From positions 33,979,001 to 34,043,000 of the forward strand of contig JBAIAC010000004.1 in NCBI GenBank assembly GCA_037349315.1: a stretch of 64,000 bases of DNA, written 5' to 3'. A program made the translations under genes and the position numbers. Source of the stretch: Chelydra serpentina (taxonomy: Eukaryota > Chordata > Testudines > Chelydridae). Positions 1 to 9,898 of the stretch are shown here, in pieces. Numbering within the stretch: position 1 is the first letter of the stretch; every line of letters starts with the position of its first letter. The notes beneath the pieces are model-generated. The model saw only the letters and a list, made by a program, of their open reading frames with translations, did no database searches and was not told the DNA's origin.

Positions 1-309
1 ACAATCTGATAAGAAAGACGAGAGGCTATTATTAGATGAGTGGGATGGGGAGCAGAGAGAGACCAGGTAGGATGGAGCAAATCTATAGAGTTGTAAAAAC
101 AAGGGGGACAGACTCTGAAATTAATGGAAAGCAGCTTATTCTGTATTTGATTTAGCTGAAAAGTTCCATAATTTTTTCTCTCTCCTAGTTCTCTTCCAAC
201 AATCATCTTTAAAAGTATTAATGTACATGCTGAGTCAAATGTTCAAGGAAGTTCAGCTCCTGTTTAGGTATCTAAACAAAATGGCTCGCTTTTCAAAAGT
301 GCTCAGCAT

Positions 310-605
310 TAGAGTGGGACAAAAAATATTGGACAAAACTTTTTCATCGAAAAACAGTCAGGTTTACTGAAACGTTACATAAATTTGTGCAGAACTGTTA
401 CAGTAAGAAAAAAACCACAATAAAATGTTTCAATGTAAAACAAATGTTTGTTTCAAAATTTACTTTGATTTTATTGAAGAAAGGTTAAAAAACTCAAAAC
501 CAAACCAACCATTTTGTTTTGGAGCAAATAAAACATTTATTCTGCCCAAAACAATCCCCCACCCCCCAACACCATTTTTTGGTTCAGCTAGTGAAACAAA
601 AAATC
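310..605. repeat. AT-rich dispersed repeat with self-complementary A/T blocks
   Basis: The stretch is built from runs such as ACAAAACTTTTTCATCG, AATGTTTCAATG and TTTTGTTTTGGAG that partly complement each other. It resembles a dispersed reptile repeat of the GAAACAAAA/TTTTGTTTC type. A similar tract lies at 12570-12690. The open frame over it is low complexity and is not taken as a gene. Boundaries are approximate. Confidence 0.3.
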
Positions 606-1004
606 AGTTATTCATACAGCACTATTCAGCACCCATTATTCTCTATGGGAGATGCCAGATGCTAAACACTTCTGTAAGTCTGGCTGAGTTTTTATGATAA
701 TCTAGTCTTTTTTGTGGGTGATGAGTACTCCTGACGATCTTGCCCCTTTTCACTATTTTGCCTATCCAGCTTTCACATACTCTTCCACCCCATGCTGTAC
801 AAGCAGCAACACAAAGATCTTCATTTCTTTGTTTTTGAAGATTTATTTGCATTTTATTTTGAGGATCCTTGCTAAAGCATCTTCAAGTCACATGGAGCAA
901 TGTTCCTACCACAAAAGTGCTTGTACCTTTAGGACTATCACCCAAAAGTGAATTTCTTCAGGAAAAATAAAATAAATAATAAATAATAATAAGAAGAAGA
1001 AGAT

Positions 1005-1152
1005 AATTACAGCTAACTCTGACATCAACTGTTGGGCATCTTCAGAACAAAGAACATCAAGTATTTCATTAAGATGAAGAACTCAGCAGAAGATTTTGTA
1101 TAAGAACATAGCCAGCAGCAAAGAACATATTTCATGTCTCTAATGTTTCTTA
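1005..1152 (+). repeat. 148-bp direct duplication, copy A
   Basis: This block is repeated in the same orientation at 3491-3638 with no gap and only two differences by eye (cagaag versus caaaag, and ccagcagc versus ccagtagc). It begins AATTACAGCTAACTCTGACA and ends ATGTTTCTTA. An A/T-rich AAT/AAG microsatellite precedes it. The flanks of the two copies differ, so the duplication ends sharply. No target duplication or terminal TG/CA is visible. Confidence 0.9.
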
Positions 1153-1205
1153 GATTGTTTTATTTTAGAAAAATAGTTTGTTCTCATGTGGTGGTTTTCC
1201 AGATA

Positions 1206-1596
1206 GAGTAGGACCTCGGAGTTACGAACACCAGAGTTACGAACTGACCTGTCAACCACACACCTCATTTGGAACTGGAAGCACACAATCAGGCAGAGGA
1301 AACCAAAATAAATAAAAATAAATAAAATTTAAAAAAAGCAGTACTGTGTTAAATGTAAACTACAAAAAACTAAAGGGAAAGTTAAAGCAATTGACAAGGT
1401 AAGGAAACTGTTTCTGTGCTTGTTTCATTTAAATTAAGATAGTTAAAAGCAGCATTTTTCTTCTGCATAGTAAAGTTTCAAAGCTGTATTAAGTCAATGT
1501 TCAGTTGTAAACTTTCGAAAGAACAACCATAACATTTTGTTCAGAGTTATGAACAACCTCCATTCCCAATGTGTTCGTAACTCTGAGGTTCTACTG
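1206..1596 (-). mobile_element. Tigger-like (pogo/mariner) MITE, copy 1
   Basis: Terminal inverted repeats read GAGTAGGACCTCGGAGTTAC on the left and, reverse-complemented, CAGTAGAACCTCAGAGTTAC on the right. A TA dinucleotide flanks each end (1204-1205 and 1597-1598), as expected for Tc1/mariner elements. The body is AT-rich and non-coding. A second copy in the opposite orientation lies at 43977-44310 and shares the motif CAACTGAACATTGACT (seen here on the complement). The strand given is relative to copy 2. Confidence 0.85.
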
Positions 1597-1599
1597 TAT

Positions 1600-2454
1600 T
1601 TATCTTCCTTGCCGCACCACTGTTCCATCTGGCAAAACACAGTATTTTGTTACCAGTTTTTAAACATATGAGAGATAACATTTTTGGAGAATAATGACTC
1701 TTCAGTTCCCTTGGCTGAAAATTAGCCTGATCTAAATAGTTGAAACCACAGAGTAGTAAGTAAAGAACAGAAAAGTGGTTTAGAATCCAGGCCATGAATC
1801 AGTTCACCTGGGGCACAGACATGCCAAGCGAACTGTAGTTATGGCAGCTCTTTCTGTTGTCCATTTATTTTTCCTAGATTCCCCCTTGTAAAAAGCAGGA
1901 ATTTTATTTATTATACGTAGGGCTCTATGAAAATCAGAGGGAAAGATGAGATTTCATGGTCAAAATTGCATATTTCATATTTGGTCACAGCTTGCTGGGA
2001 AGAGGTGCAATACTGCAGAATCATTTGTCTTGTTTAAAATACATGGTTACTTTTTCGTTACTATAAACACTAAAAAGAATCATAGCCAATAAACACATAA
2101 CATTTCTGTGCTCTAATGAGGAGAAGGCGATCATATGGTGCTGCTACTCCTAATCATCTTTTTGGCCTTTAAAGGCAAAAGGCACATGCTATGGAGTACA
2201 ACACTGCTCCCACTGAAGTCAATGGCAAAGTACTTCAGTGACAGCAGAATTGGGCTCTGTAGCCATGTGAGACCTTGGTACTGAAAGAACCAGGATCCTC
2301 TTAAATGGAACAAAAAGAACAAGCCATTTACCAGGCTAAAAGTAGCATAGTCATATCTGTGACAGCAGCAGACCAGGTGTCAGCTCATGCAAAGGCTCTG
2401 GGCCTCACTGACAAATGCATAGCTGGAAACCAGTCTAGGTCACCTGTGTGTTAG
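1600..2454. other. Mostly single-copy-looking non-coding sequence
   Basis: No gene was recognised. Around 2195-2265 there is a short block of the CTCCCACTGAAGTCAATGG type, shared with the hairpin inside the MIR near 39055. The open frames here lack any recognisable domain. Confidence 0.3.
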
Positions 2455-3425
2455 TGTTGTTGAAATAGGTATTGGAGTTATAAGAATCTGTTAAGGCTTT
2501 AGACTTTATGGAATGCTTGTAGGATGCTGCATGTGTCAATCCTACTTGTAATGTCTGTATCACATGTTCTAAGAGTAATGTTTAAATGTTTGCTCTGTAA
2601 TTATAAAAATATTTGCTAAGATTGTAAATCCCGCACAGTCAGGGGAGAAGCATTACCAAATATGCTACTTTACCACAAGAGCTGTTTTCACCTCCCCAAC
2701 AAAAGAAGGTCTAGAGACATCAGACAAACCATTGTGGACAAAAGACTTTGCTGATTGCTTCCCCCGCACCCCTGAAGAGGATACGTGCACAAGCCCTCAT
2801 CTCATCACAGCTTGAACACTGGGGAAGGGAATAAAAATACCTGTTAAGGAGAAACTATTATCCCAATGCTGCTTGAAATCTGAGGGGCAAAGATTTCTAC
2901 GCATAAGGGGGTCCCCCGATGTTTAGCTTGGGTAAGCCCTACAGGACATATAAAGTTTGTCATTTAAAGCAGCTACTGTCATCTTTTAGAACCCAAGATT
3001 ATATTTGTGTATGTATGTTAACCTGCTTTAATCTTGTAAATGACTCTACTTTCTTTTCTTAGTTAATAAACCTTTAGTTAGTTCATTATAAGATTGGCTA
3101 CAAATGTTGTGTTTGCTTAGAGATCTGGGGTGCACTTGACCTGTCTTAAGTGACTGGTCCTATGGGACTGGGAGTTACCTGAATATTATTGTGATTTTGT
3201 GTGTGTGTGTGAGGGGGAATCTATCACAGAGGCAGGCTTGCCTGGGTGGCAAGATAGAATTCGCAGTACCCAAGGGGACTGTCTGTGGCTCCCTGTTGAG
3301 GTTTTTCTAGTGTCTGAGGAATTCACACTTGTTAAACTTGTTACTTGGTTGGTGAAATCTAAGTATAGAATACACAACCAGTTTGGGATTCATGTGTGGT
3401 TTCTTGACAGTCTGCCCTGTACAGA
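2455..3425 (+). mobile_element. Probable solo LTR of an endogenous retrovirus or LTR retrotransposon
   Basis: The layout is LTR-like: an AT-rich upstream part, a TATAAA at 2949-2954, then a polyadenylation signal AATAAA at 3065-3070 followed by a GT-rich tract ((GT)n near 3199) and a downstream part rich in short direct repeats. I recognise the TTAGTTAATAAACCTTTAGT block as typical of turtle LTR repeats. No gag, pol or env frames adjoin it, so a solo LTR is the simplest reading. Ends and target duplication were not resolved, so boundaries are approximate. Confidence 0.5.
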
Positions 3426-3490
3426 TCTGAGCCATACATTCTTACTGCAGAGTGGCTGTTTCCTTAGCTTAATGATGAAGTATGCTGCAC

Positions 3491-3638
3491 AATTACAGCT
3501 AACTCTGACATCAACTGTTGGGCATCTTCAGAACAAAGAACATCAAGTATTTCATTAAGATGAAGAACTCAGCAAAAGATTTTGTATAAGAACATAGCCA
3601 GTAGCAAAGAACATATTTCATGTCTCTAATGTTTCTTA
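3491..3638 (+). repeat. 148-bp direct duplication, copy B
   Basis: Same-orientation copy of 1005-1152 at an offset of 2486 bases, about 98.6 percent identical by eye, with no indels. It lies just downstream of the probable LTR at 2455-3425. Neighbouring transposon pairs in this window differ by roughly 10 percent or more, so this duplication looks young or has been homogenised. Confidence 0.9.
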
Positions 3639-3639
3639 A

Positions 3640-4560
3640 GCAGTTTTTCTCACCCCACTGAATATTGCAGTCCTTAATATAGAGGTTTGTTCCTTAAACC
3701 TGGGCCAATCTTCTCTGTTGGAGTCTTGTCTGCTTCTCAGGGCTTGTCTTCACTACACGCCGGATCGGCAGGTAGCAATCGATCTTTCCGGGATCGATTT
3801 TTCGTGTCTCGTTTAGACGCGATTTATCGATCCCCGAAAGCGCTCCCCGTCGGCTCCGGAAATCCACCTCATCGAAAGGTGGAAGCGGAGTCGACGGGGG
3901 AGCGGCAGCGATCGACTCGCCGCCATCCTCATGGCCAGGTAAGTCGATTACGATACGCCGACTTCAGCTACGTTATTCACGTAGCTGAAGCTGCGTATCG
4001 TAGATCGACCCCCTCCCCCTAGTGTAGCCCTGGGCTCAGTGTCTTAGTTGCTTGCAGCATAGGTGGGGGCAGGAGAAGGGCCCAGCATATGGCCTCTGTG
4101 TCTGATTTATACCCTCAGTCCATGTGCTTGGAAAACACAAGTCTAGGCATGTCTGGGTGCACTGCTGAATCTCCAGGCAAGGTTGAGCAATTCCTCTGGT
4201 GTGGCCTTATGCGGGGGAGTCATTGCATTATAGCTCCCTTGCTGGACAATGGTTGTTGATGAGTTGATTGATACCCCACCCAGGTGTTGGTTACGCTCCT
4301 TGCTCCTCTGGGGAGCTAATATCTGGCTGATTCCCCAGTTTACAGCATATTTTAGTGACCACCATACAACACAATTCTCATAACTTCATATGCATTAATG
4401 ATACACATATATAGATAGATAAATGACTTTCAGCAGATCATAACCTTCCCCCAATACATATAGAGCATGCCCTGTAAGGTAAGATCACGATTATATGAAA
4501 ACGAGAAATATAGAAATCCAACACATTCCAAAGCATTATTTATGCTATAACCAAGGTATT
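3640..4560. repeat. Possible LTR-associated dispersed repeat, interrupted by a MITE
   Basis: The sequence on both sides of the MITE at 3740-4035 reads as one continuous unit (GTCTTGTCTGCTTCTC before it, AGTGTCTTAGTTGCTTGC after it). Phrases such as GATCATAACCTTCCCCCAAT resemble turtle LTR-element DNA. This rests on recollection only; no frames, ends or target duplications were found. Confidence 0.25.
3740..4035 (+). mobile_element. Harbinger-type CpG-rich MITE (Chompy-like), copy 1
   Basis: The 296-bp element starts GGGCTTGTCTTCACTA and ends TAGTGTAGCCCTGGGC, with a TCA trinucleotide on both sides. It is dense in CpG and consists of consecutive small hairpins: ATCGAT pairs, CCGTCGGCTCCGG opposite CGGAGTCGACGG, and CTTCAGCTACGT opposite ACGTAGCTGAAG. 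A copy about 90 percent identical lies at 19925-20219. It resembles the Chompy MITEs described from crocodilians. It has no coding capacity; the frame across it is an artefact of CpG-rich sequence. Confidence 0.8.
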
Positions 4561-6604
4561 ATAGAAAGCCAGTTCTTTGTGCACATTAGGCCAAATTCAA
4601 TACTTAGATACACACAGACACACAATACCCTCTGAATTCCACGGGAATTGTACGCATGTCTCTGAGGGAAGAAGTTGGTTCATGTTGTACATTTGATATA
4701 CCAGAGAAACAAGAAATTAAATTGCTGTTGAAAGAAAAATTCCTGAACCACAGGTGCAGGTGAGCAGCGGAGAGAAAAAGTGATCTAAAATTCAATTCCA
4801 AAGCCACCATGCATATTAGTAATTTGTATGTGCTTTTGTGCAGTGATGCTCCACGAGTCTTGGAATTACCAATACCAATCTACAATTTAAGAGGACCTCA
4901 GCAGCTACCATTTATGAGAATATTAAATGGGTAATTGATAAGGAAGTCTGAGCATATGAGTCACAGCGACAACTTGTTACAGTGCTTCTTGGTATAAGAA
5001 GCATCATTTTATTCTAATTTAATATTATTTGCACACTGTAATAGCCACCCTCGTCTTATCTGCATTTTGAAAATCCTGCCCTAATACAGTAGTAAGAGAA
5101 GCATTCTCAGAATAAAGTTCAGCTTTGTACAGAATTCAGGAAGGTAAATCTTTAGACTTGTGCTTATTTCTTCTACGTGATGTGGGGGCCAGGGGACATT
5201 CATGGGTATCCTGCTCAAACAAGTGAGTAAAAACCAGCTTCTTATTTTTAGAGAGGTTTTGAACTCTCCAGCATGTTTTCTTTTCACAGTGAATTTCATT
5301 ACATGCCTTTGTTTGGCTTCTACGCTACATGAAGAAACAGGCTGAGTACCTGTTCACTTCTAAACCAGAAAGCACCTATAAAAAAAAGAAAACATACGAA
5401 TATCCAAATTAGGCCAATATGTAAAACGCCTTCTGGTATTTTAATTTGGTGAAAGTCACCTTGCCTTGCTCAGTATTTTAATAAGTGATAATGTTGCAAT
5501 ACATCTCTTTATTGGCTTCTCACACCAACAGTGAATATAGCACACACTGCACTTGGGATTTCAGAATGAGATTTAAAAGAGAAATCAGACAGTGTAACCC
5601 TTACCAACACTGAGCAGCACTTATTCATCAAGTAGCCCTCTTGACATCGGTACCAGAGGGATGAAGCAAAGTAGTCCTAGGGTCATATAATCTTGATAAA
5701 TTATGAGGGGAAAAATAAAGAAGGAAATGGTTATCTTGATATTGAGAGGATATAAAGGAAACTGATGAATAACTGCCTACTGGAAGTAACAGCCTACAAG
5801 GGAAAAGTCAGGATGCTGAAGGCTGCATTTCATTTTGTCACTGTGGATGGAGTGGCACAGGTTCTTACAACCATTTCCCCAGCAGTTTCTCACATGTACA
5901 GTTCCACTGATGTTGTGATGCTACTTATTCAAGTACTACTCACAGGATGGGTATGAGTATTAGAACTTGGCCCATACTGCTTTGTAGCAGAAAAAACGTA
6001 CAGTATGCAGTCCTAAGTACTCTAATTTTTCCTTGGCACGCAGTTGCTTCAGATAAGCAGGCAATTGCGAGAGTTTCCTTTATAGTCTCTTGATGCAAAG
6101 ATAACATTTTCTTCTTTATTTTTCTTCATCATTTCACAGGATTTTATTACCCTAGGACTATTTTGCCTCTGAAGTCTGGTGTGGCCAAATGATCTTAAAT
6201 ACACAAATTTGGTTTTAGATGTTGTATTAAAAACAGATTCAGACTCAAGCACTCCTAAGAATAAACAAGATCTGAAATGTTTTAAAGGAAGAATATTAGT
6301 CCAAGGAAAAAGATTATTATTAAAGAGGGGAAATGGCTTCTCATGTTAAATATATTGTAGCAGTCAGACATAAAGATTACAACATGTAAGGTTATAGGTT
6401 ATATCAGGAGTCGGTGAAGACAGGGACTGTTTCACAAGAGGAATCAAGGTAATTTTCTCATTCAGTGCTTTTTCAATGGTTTAAGTGTCCAGTTTCTTTT
6501 CCCTAGCATCAATATTTAAGGACTTGATCCAAAGCCTATAGAACTAAATTGAGAGACTCCTATTGCAATGGCCCTCACCAATGGAAAGACTACTAACAAG
6601 GATG
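4561..6604. other. AT-rich stretch without recognised gene or repeat
   Basis: The sequence is AT-rich with scattered stop codons in all frames. I see no transposon end, tRNA fold, exon-like frame or tandem repeat. It may be single-copy turtle DNA or decayed repeat. Confidence 0.3.
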
Positions 6605-6940
6605 TCCCAATCTGGGAGTCAGAAGAATTGCTTTCCTCTTCCCAAATCTGTCACTGACTTACTTTAGGACTATGGGCTAGTCACTTGGGGCCAAATTTTC
6701 AAAGGTATTTAGGTATCTACAGATGCCTAGGCCCTTTTGAAAACCGACTAGGTGCTTATTTGTATCTTTAAGTGCCTAAAGACCTTTAAAAATCTGCCCT
6801 TTATTCTTTCTGCACCACAACTACCTCATTTGTGAAATTGGGGAAATAATGCCTACCTAATTTGTGTTAAGCACATTAAGAGGTACATATTAAAAATGCT
6901 AAATACTGTAAGTGCAGAGTATTATTTCTATAAGTACACA
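6605..6940 (+). mobile_element. MIR-type SINE remnant, split by a hairpin element
   Basis: The left part carries the MIR core order (TCTGTCACTGACTTACTTTA, then GGGCTAGTCACTT). The right part resumes with CCTCATTTGTGAAATTGGGG and AATAATGCCTACCTAATTTG. These halves join across the insertion at 6688-6799. The degree of decay fits an ancient amniote-wide MIR copy. Confidence 0.7.
6688..6799. mobile_element. Small hairpin element inserted in a MIR
   Basis: The ends are inverted: GGGCCAAATTTTCAAAGGT on the left and CTTTAAAAATCTGCCC on the right, with TTAGGTATCTAC/AGTGCCTAAAG blocks inside. The same family occurs at 31128-31269 and, less clearly, at 13712-13840, 20375-20480 and 40090-40440. It interrupts the MIR at 6605-6940 and so is the younger insertion. 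Confidence 0.65.
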
Positions 6941-6944
6941 AACT

Positions 6945-7936
6945 TTTCTCTAGAGGTTCGGAATCAAAACACCACAGAGCTGTCATGTGGAGATACTGCA
7001 ATCTGACGATGGTTCCAGGTACATTCATAACATTCTTAGCGGCAGCTGATTTTTATTATTGTGTTTCTTGCACCAAATGTTCTTCTGCAGCTTTCCTTAG
7101 CTCTGTACCTCAGAACTAAGCTATATGTGGTATGAGTAAAGAGGGGAAGGGTCTTGTTCACATCACTGATGATATATATGAAGCAGTGGCCAGGAAGTAA
7201 ACTGTGGTGCAGATCAGCACAGTACACAAGGTAGTGTTTCAGTCTGCAATCTCACTACCTGGCACAGCCATTTCCGTGAAAACGTCTGCTTGAATCTTTA
7301 CCAAGAGGATACTGATCCAAATATTCTTTTAGACTATGTGGGGGCTATTTAAACAAAAATAAGAAAAGTCTGGGGAACTAATTATGATGATGTCTCCTGC
7401 ACGAAGCCACAATCTTAACCCACTCAGCAAATAGGAGCTGTTCTTGATTAAAGGCTGAAATGAACCCTAATCCTGCCCAAAGATTCAACCACCCCAAGTA
7501 TAGAACAATATAACTGTAGAAACATAATAGATGTAGTGCTTTATAAATATGAAATGGTTACTGCTGTGAAGTGTGTGTAGCAAAGGGCTTGAGGATCAGC
7601 ACAGGGAAATATGTTTTTCATCTGGTTTAGTTTCAGACAGTGGAATTTGTTATATGTGATGTAGTGCTATAGTTTGCATGAATTATTGGTTTTTAATTTC
7701 CAAGGAGGCTTTGCTCTAAGGCATTTTTACAGTGCTGTACACAATGCTTGAGAGGTGACCAAAGCAATGAAAAGACATATATATGCGTGTAATGGTAAGG
7801 GTGGGATCAAAAAGACAAATGTATTATTGTCTTCAACTCCCCTAACCCACAACTGATGCCTTATTACCCACATTCTCTGCCTGCTTGAGCCAAGCAGTTC
7901 CACCCATGAAGGCATAATTATTAATTGTACTACAGT
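6945..7936. other. Non-coding stretch, nothing recognised
   Basis: No gene or repeat end could be supported. Frames are short and interrupted. Confidence 0.3.
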
Positions 7937-8920
7937 AGTACTTAGGCACTACAACACGCAGGCACCCTGCCACATATTGGAATTCACAATCCTGAGTCAG
8001 GCACCCAGGATCCCTATACAATGCATGGGAAGAGTTAGGTGCCTAGGAAAGGGATTCACAAAAAGCCAGCAACTGAGCCTGCCTAAATGAGCAACTAGGA
8101 AATGCCAATGAGAGGGGTAGGGCCCAACCCCTTTCCCAGGATGAGGGAGACCTAGATTCAAACCCCCATTCTACCTGAGGTGGAGAAGAGATTGAACCTG
8201 GGTCTCCAACCTCCCAGGTGGATACTAGCTAACCACTGGGCTATGGGATAGTCTAACTCTCTCCTGTTGAAGATGTGTATGAATAATTAAATATTGACTG
8301 AAGCAGGTGAAATGGAACCTGGGTCTTCCATCTCTTAGAAGAGTACCCCAAACCACCAGACTATAGAGTCATTCTAACTCTTACTCTTTGACACACTGAA
8401 TATTTATTTATCAAAACTGGAACAGCTTCAATAGGAGAGATATGTAGCTGAGCATACCCCATAGCTCAGTAGTTAGGGTACTCGATTAGAAGTGGAAGAC
8501 CCAGGCAAACCCCTTCTCCATATCAGGCAGAGGGAGAACTGAACACAGGTGTCCTATATCTAAGGTGAGTGTGCTAACCACTGGGTTAAAGGAGGTTCAC
8601 TACTGCTGCCTCCTTCCATTATAGGCATGCTCAGCACCAGACCTGGAGCCAAAGGAAAAACAGGCAGGGGAACACCTAGTTTATGGATCCTGCTAGGGCT
8701 TAGGGGTGAGTTAGGTGCTGCTGAACTATTTGGTAGTGTCTGGATTTAGGCAGCTGTGCACATGCCCAGGTGCTGAAATTTAGGTGCCTTGGGGACTATA
8801 AAAGTAGAAACTTAAGTGTGTAGGGATTTTAGGTACCTAGAGAATTAGGCAGCAGCTCTGCAGTGGTTTTGTGAATGCCAGTGTCACCTATATGTGGACT
8901 TAGGTGCTAAATTCCCTTTA
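7937..8920. repeat. About 1-kb repeat with four tRNA-like blocks and inverted ends
   Basis: The outer ends are roughly inverted (left GCACCCTGCCACATATTGG; right, complemented, AAGTCCACATATAGGTG). Inside are tRNA-like segments in both orientations. Minus-strand blocks lie near 8190-8247, 8313-8368 and 8537-8592, each with a CTAACCACTGGGCTA-like A-box region and the first with a GGTTCAATC-like B box. A plus-strand block lies at 8459-8512 (CATAGCTCAGTAGTTAGGGT). None folds as an intact tRNA by eye, so no tRNA gene is called. Confidence 0.55.
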
Positions 8921-9489
8921 CAAGCTCCAATCAAAACTGAGGCCTTATTATGCTAAATGCTGTATGAACACCATGAGAGATATTGCATGGGAAGATGAAA
9001 GCCCATTGACAACCTGTGTGAGGGAAACTGTACTGAGGACTCAAATCTGCTAAGAGTCCTTAGGGAATAGACAATAATCTACCTTTATGTTCTTCACAGA
9101 GCTGAGCACACTGCTGGCAATCAACAAGTAATTAAATAATCCTTCACTGTCATGCACTCTCGTTTTTAAAAGTAAAGCAGAAGACGCTGGTGCAATCACA
9201 CTGGAAATAAAACCAAGCTTTAGTGTTGTCCTTTGACTGCAAATTCAGGAACGTTTGACAAGGAAGACACTGCACAATTACAATCATTAATTTTTGTCAA
9301 GAGCAGGCAAAGACTCTCTCTGGATCCTGTGAGTAGGATCATGAAATAGCATATTTCTTTTCTGAAGATTTCAGAACACACAAAAGACTACAGAAATATT
9401 AAACATCAGCAACAGACGCTGTTAGTATATCCCTGTGTTACGTTTTCCCATGGAGCAGGGCTATCTAACCAAACAAACTGACCCTAGTG

Positions 9490-9898
9490 GGTGGGTGAGG
9501 TTCTGCGGACTAGATCATCGGTTCTCAATCAGGGGTCCAGGGCTCCCTGGGGGGCCATGAGCAGGTTTCAGGGGGTCCTCCAAGTAGGGCCAGCGTTAGA
9601 CTCACATGGGCTGAAGCCTAGGGCCCTGAGCCCTGCCACCCTGGGGCTGAAACCAAAGCCTGAGCAACTTAGCTTTGCAGGGACCCCTGTGGCACAGGGC
9701 CCCAGGCAGTTGCCTTGCTTGCTACCCCCTAATTCCGGCCCTGGTTTTTATATGCAGAAACCAGTTGTTGTGGCACAGGTGGGCCGTGGAGTTTTTATAT
9801 CATGTTGGGCGGAGGAGGGGTCAGAAAGAAAAAGGTTGAGAACCCCTGGCCTAGATTATTACAATGGTCCCTTCTGGCCTGAAGGTCTATGAACCTGA
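9490..9898 (+). mobile_element. CR1 LINE 3' tail, split by an hAT element
   Basis: When the hAT at 9516-9848 and one target copy are removed, the flanks join as CGGACTAGAT then TATTACAATGGTCCCTTC and TGGCCTGAAGGTCTATGAA. This is the typical 3' end of a turtle CR1. Only the extreme 3' end is present, the usual 5' truncation. Confidence 0.75.
9516..9848 (+). mobile_element. hAT-type non-autonomous element inserted in CR1
   Basis: The termini are inverted: CATCGGTTCTCAATCAGGGG on the left and GGTTGAGAACCCCTG on the right. The 8-bp target duplication is GACTAGAT (9508-9515) versus GCCTAGAT (9849-9856), one mismatch. The 333-bp body is GC-rich. The 133-codon open frame across it has no transposase or other recognisable domain and is not treated as a gene. 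Confidence 0.85.

Noticed and set aside
1005..3638. A small LTR retrotransposon with 148-bp terminal repeats
   Set aside because: The repeats lack TG/CA ends, no target duplication flanks them, and there is no primer-binding or polypurine signal that I can see. Kept only as an option in the finding.
8190..8592. tRNA genes suggested by A-box and B-box-like blocks
   Set aside because: No block folds into an intact cloverleaf by eye, and they sit in a repeat unit with both orientations.
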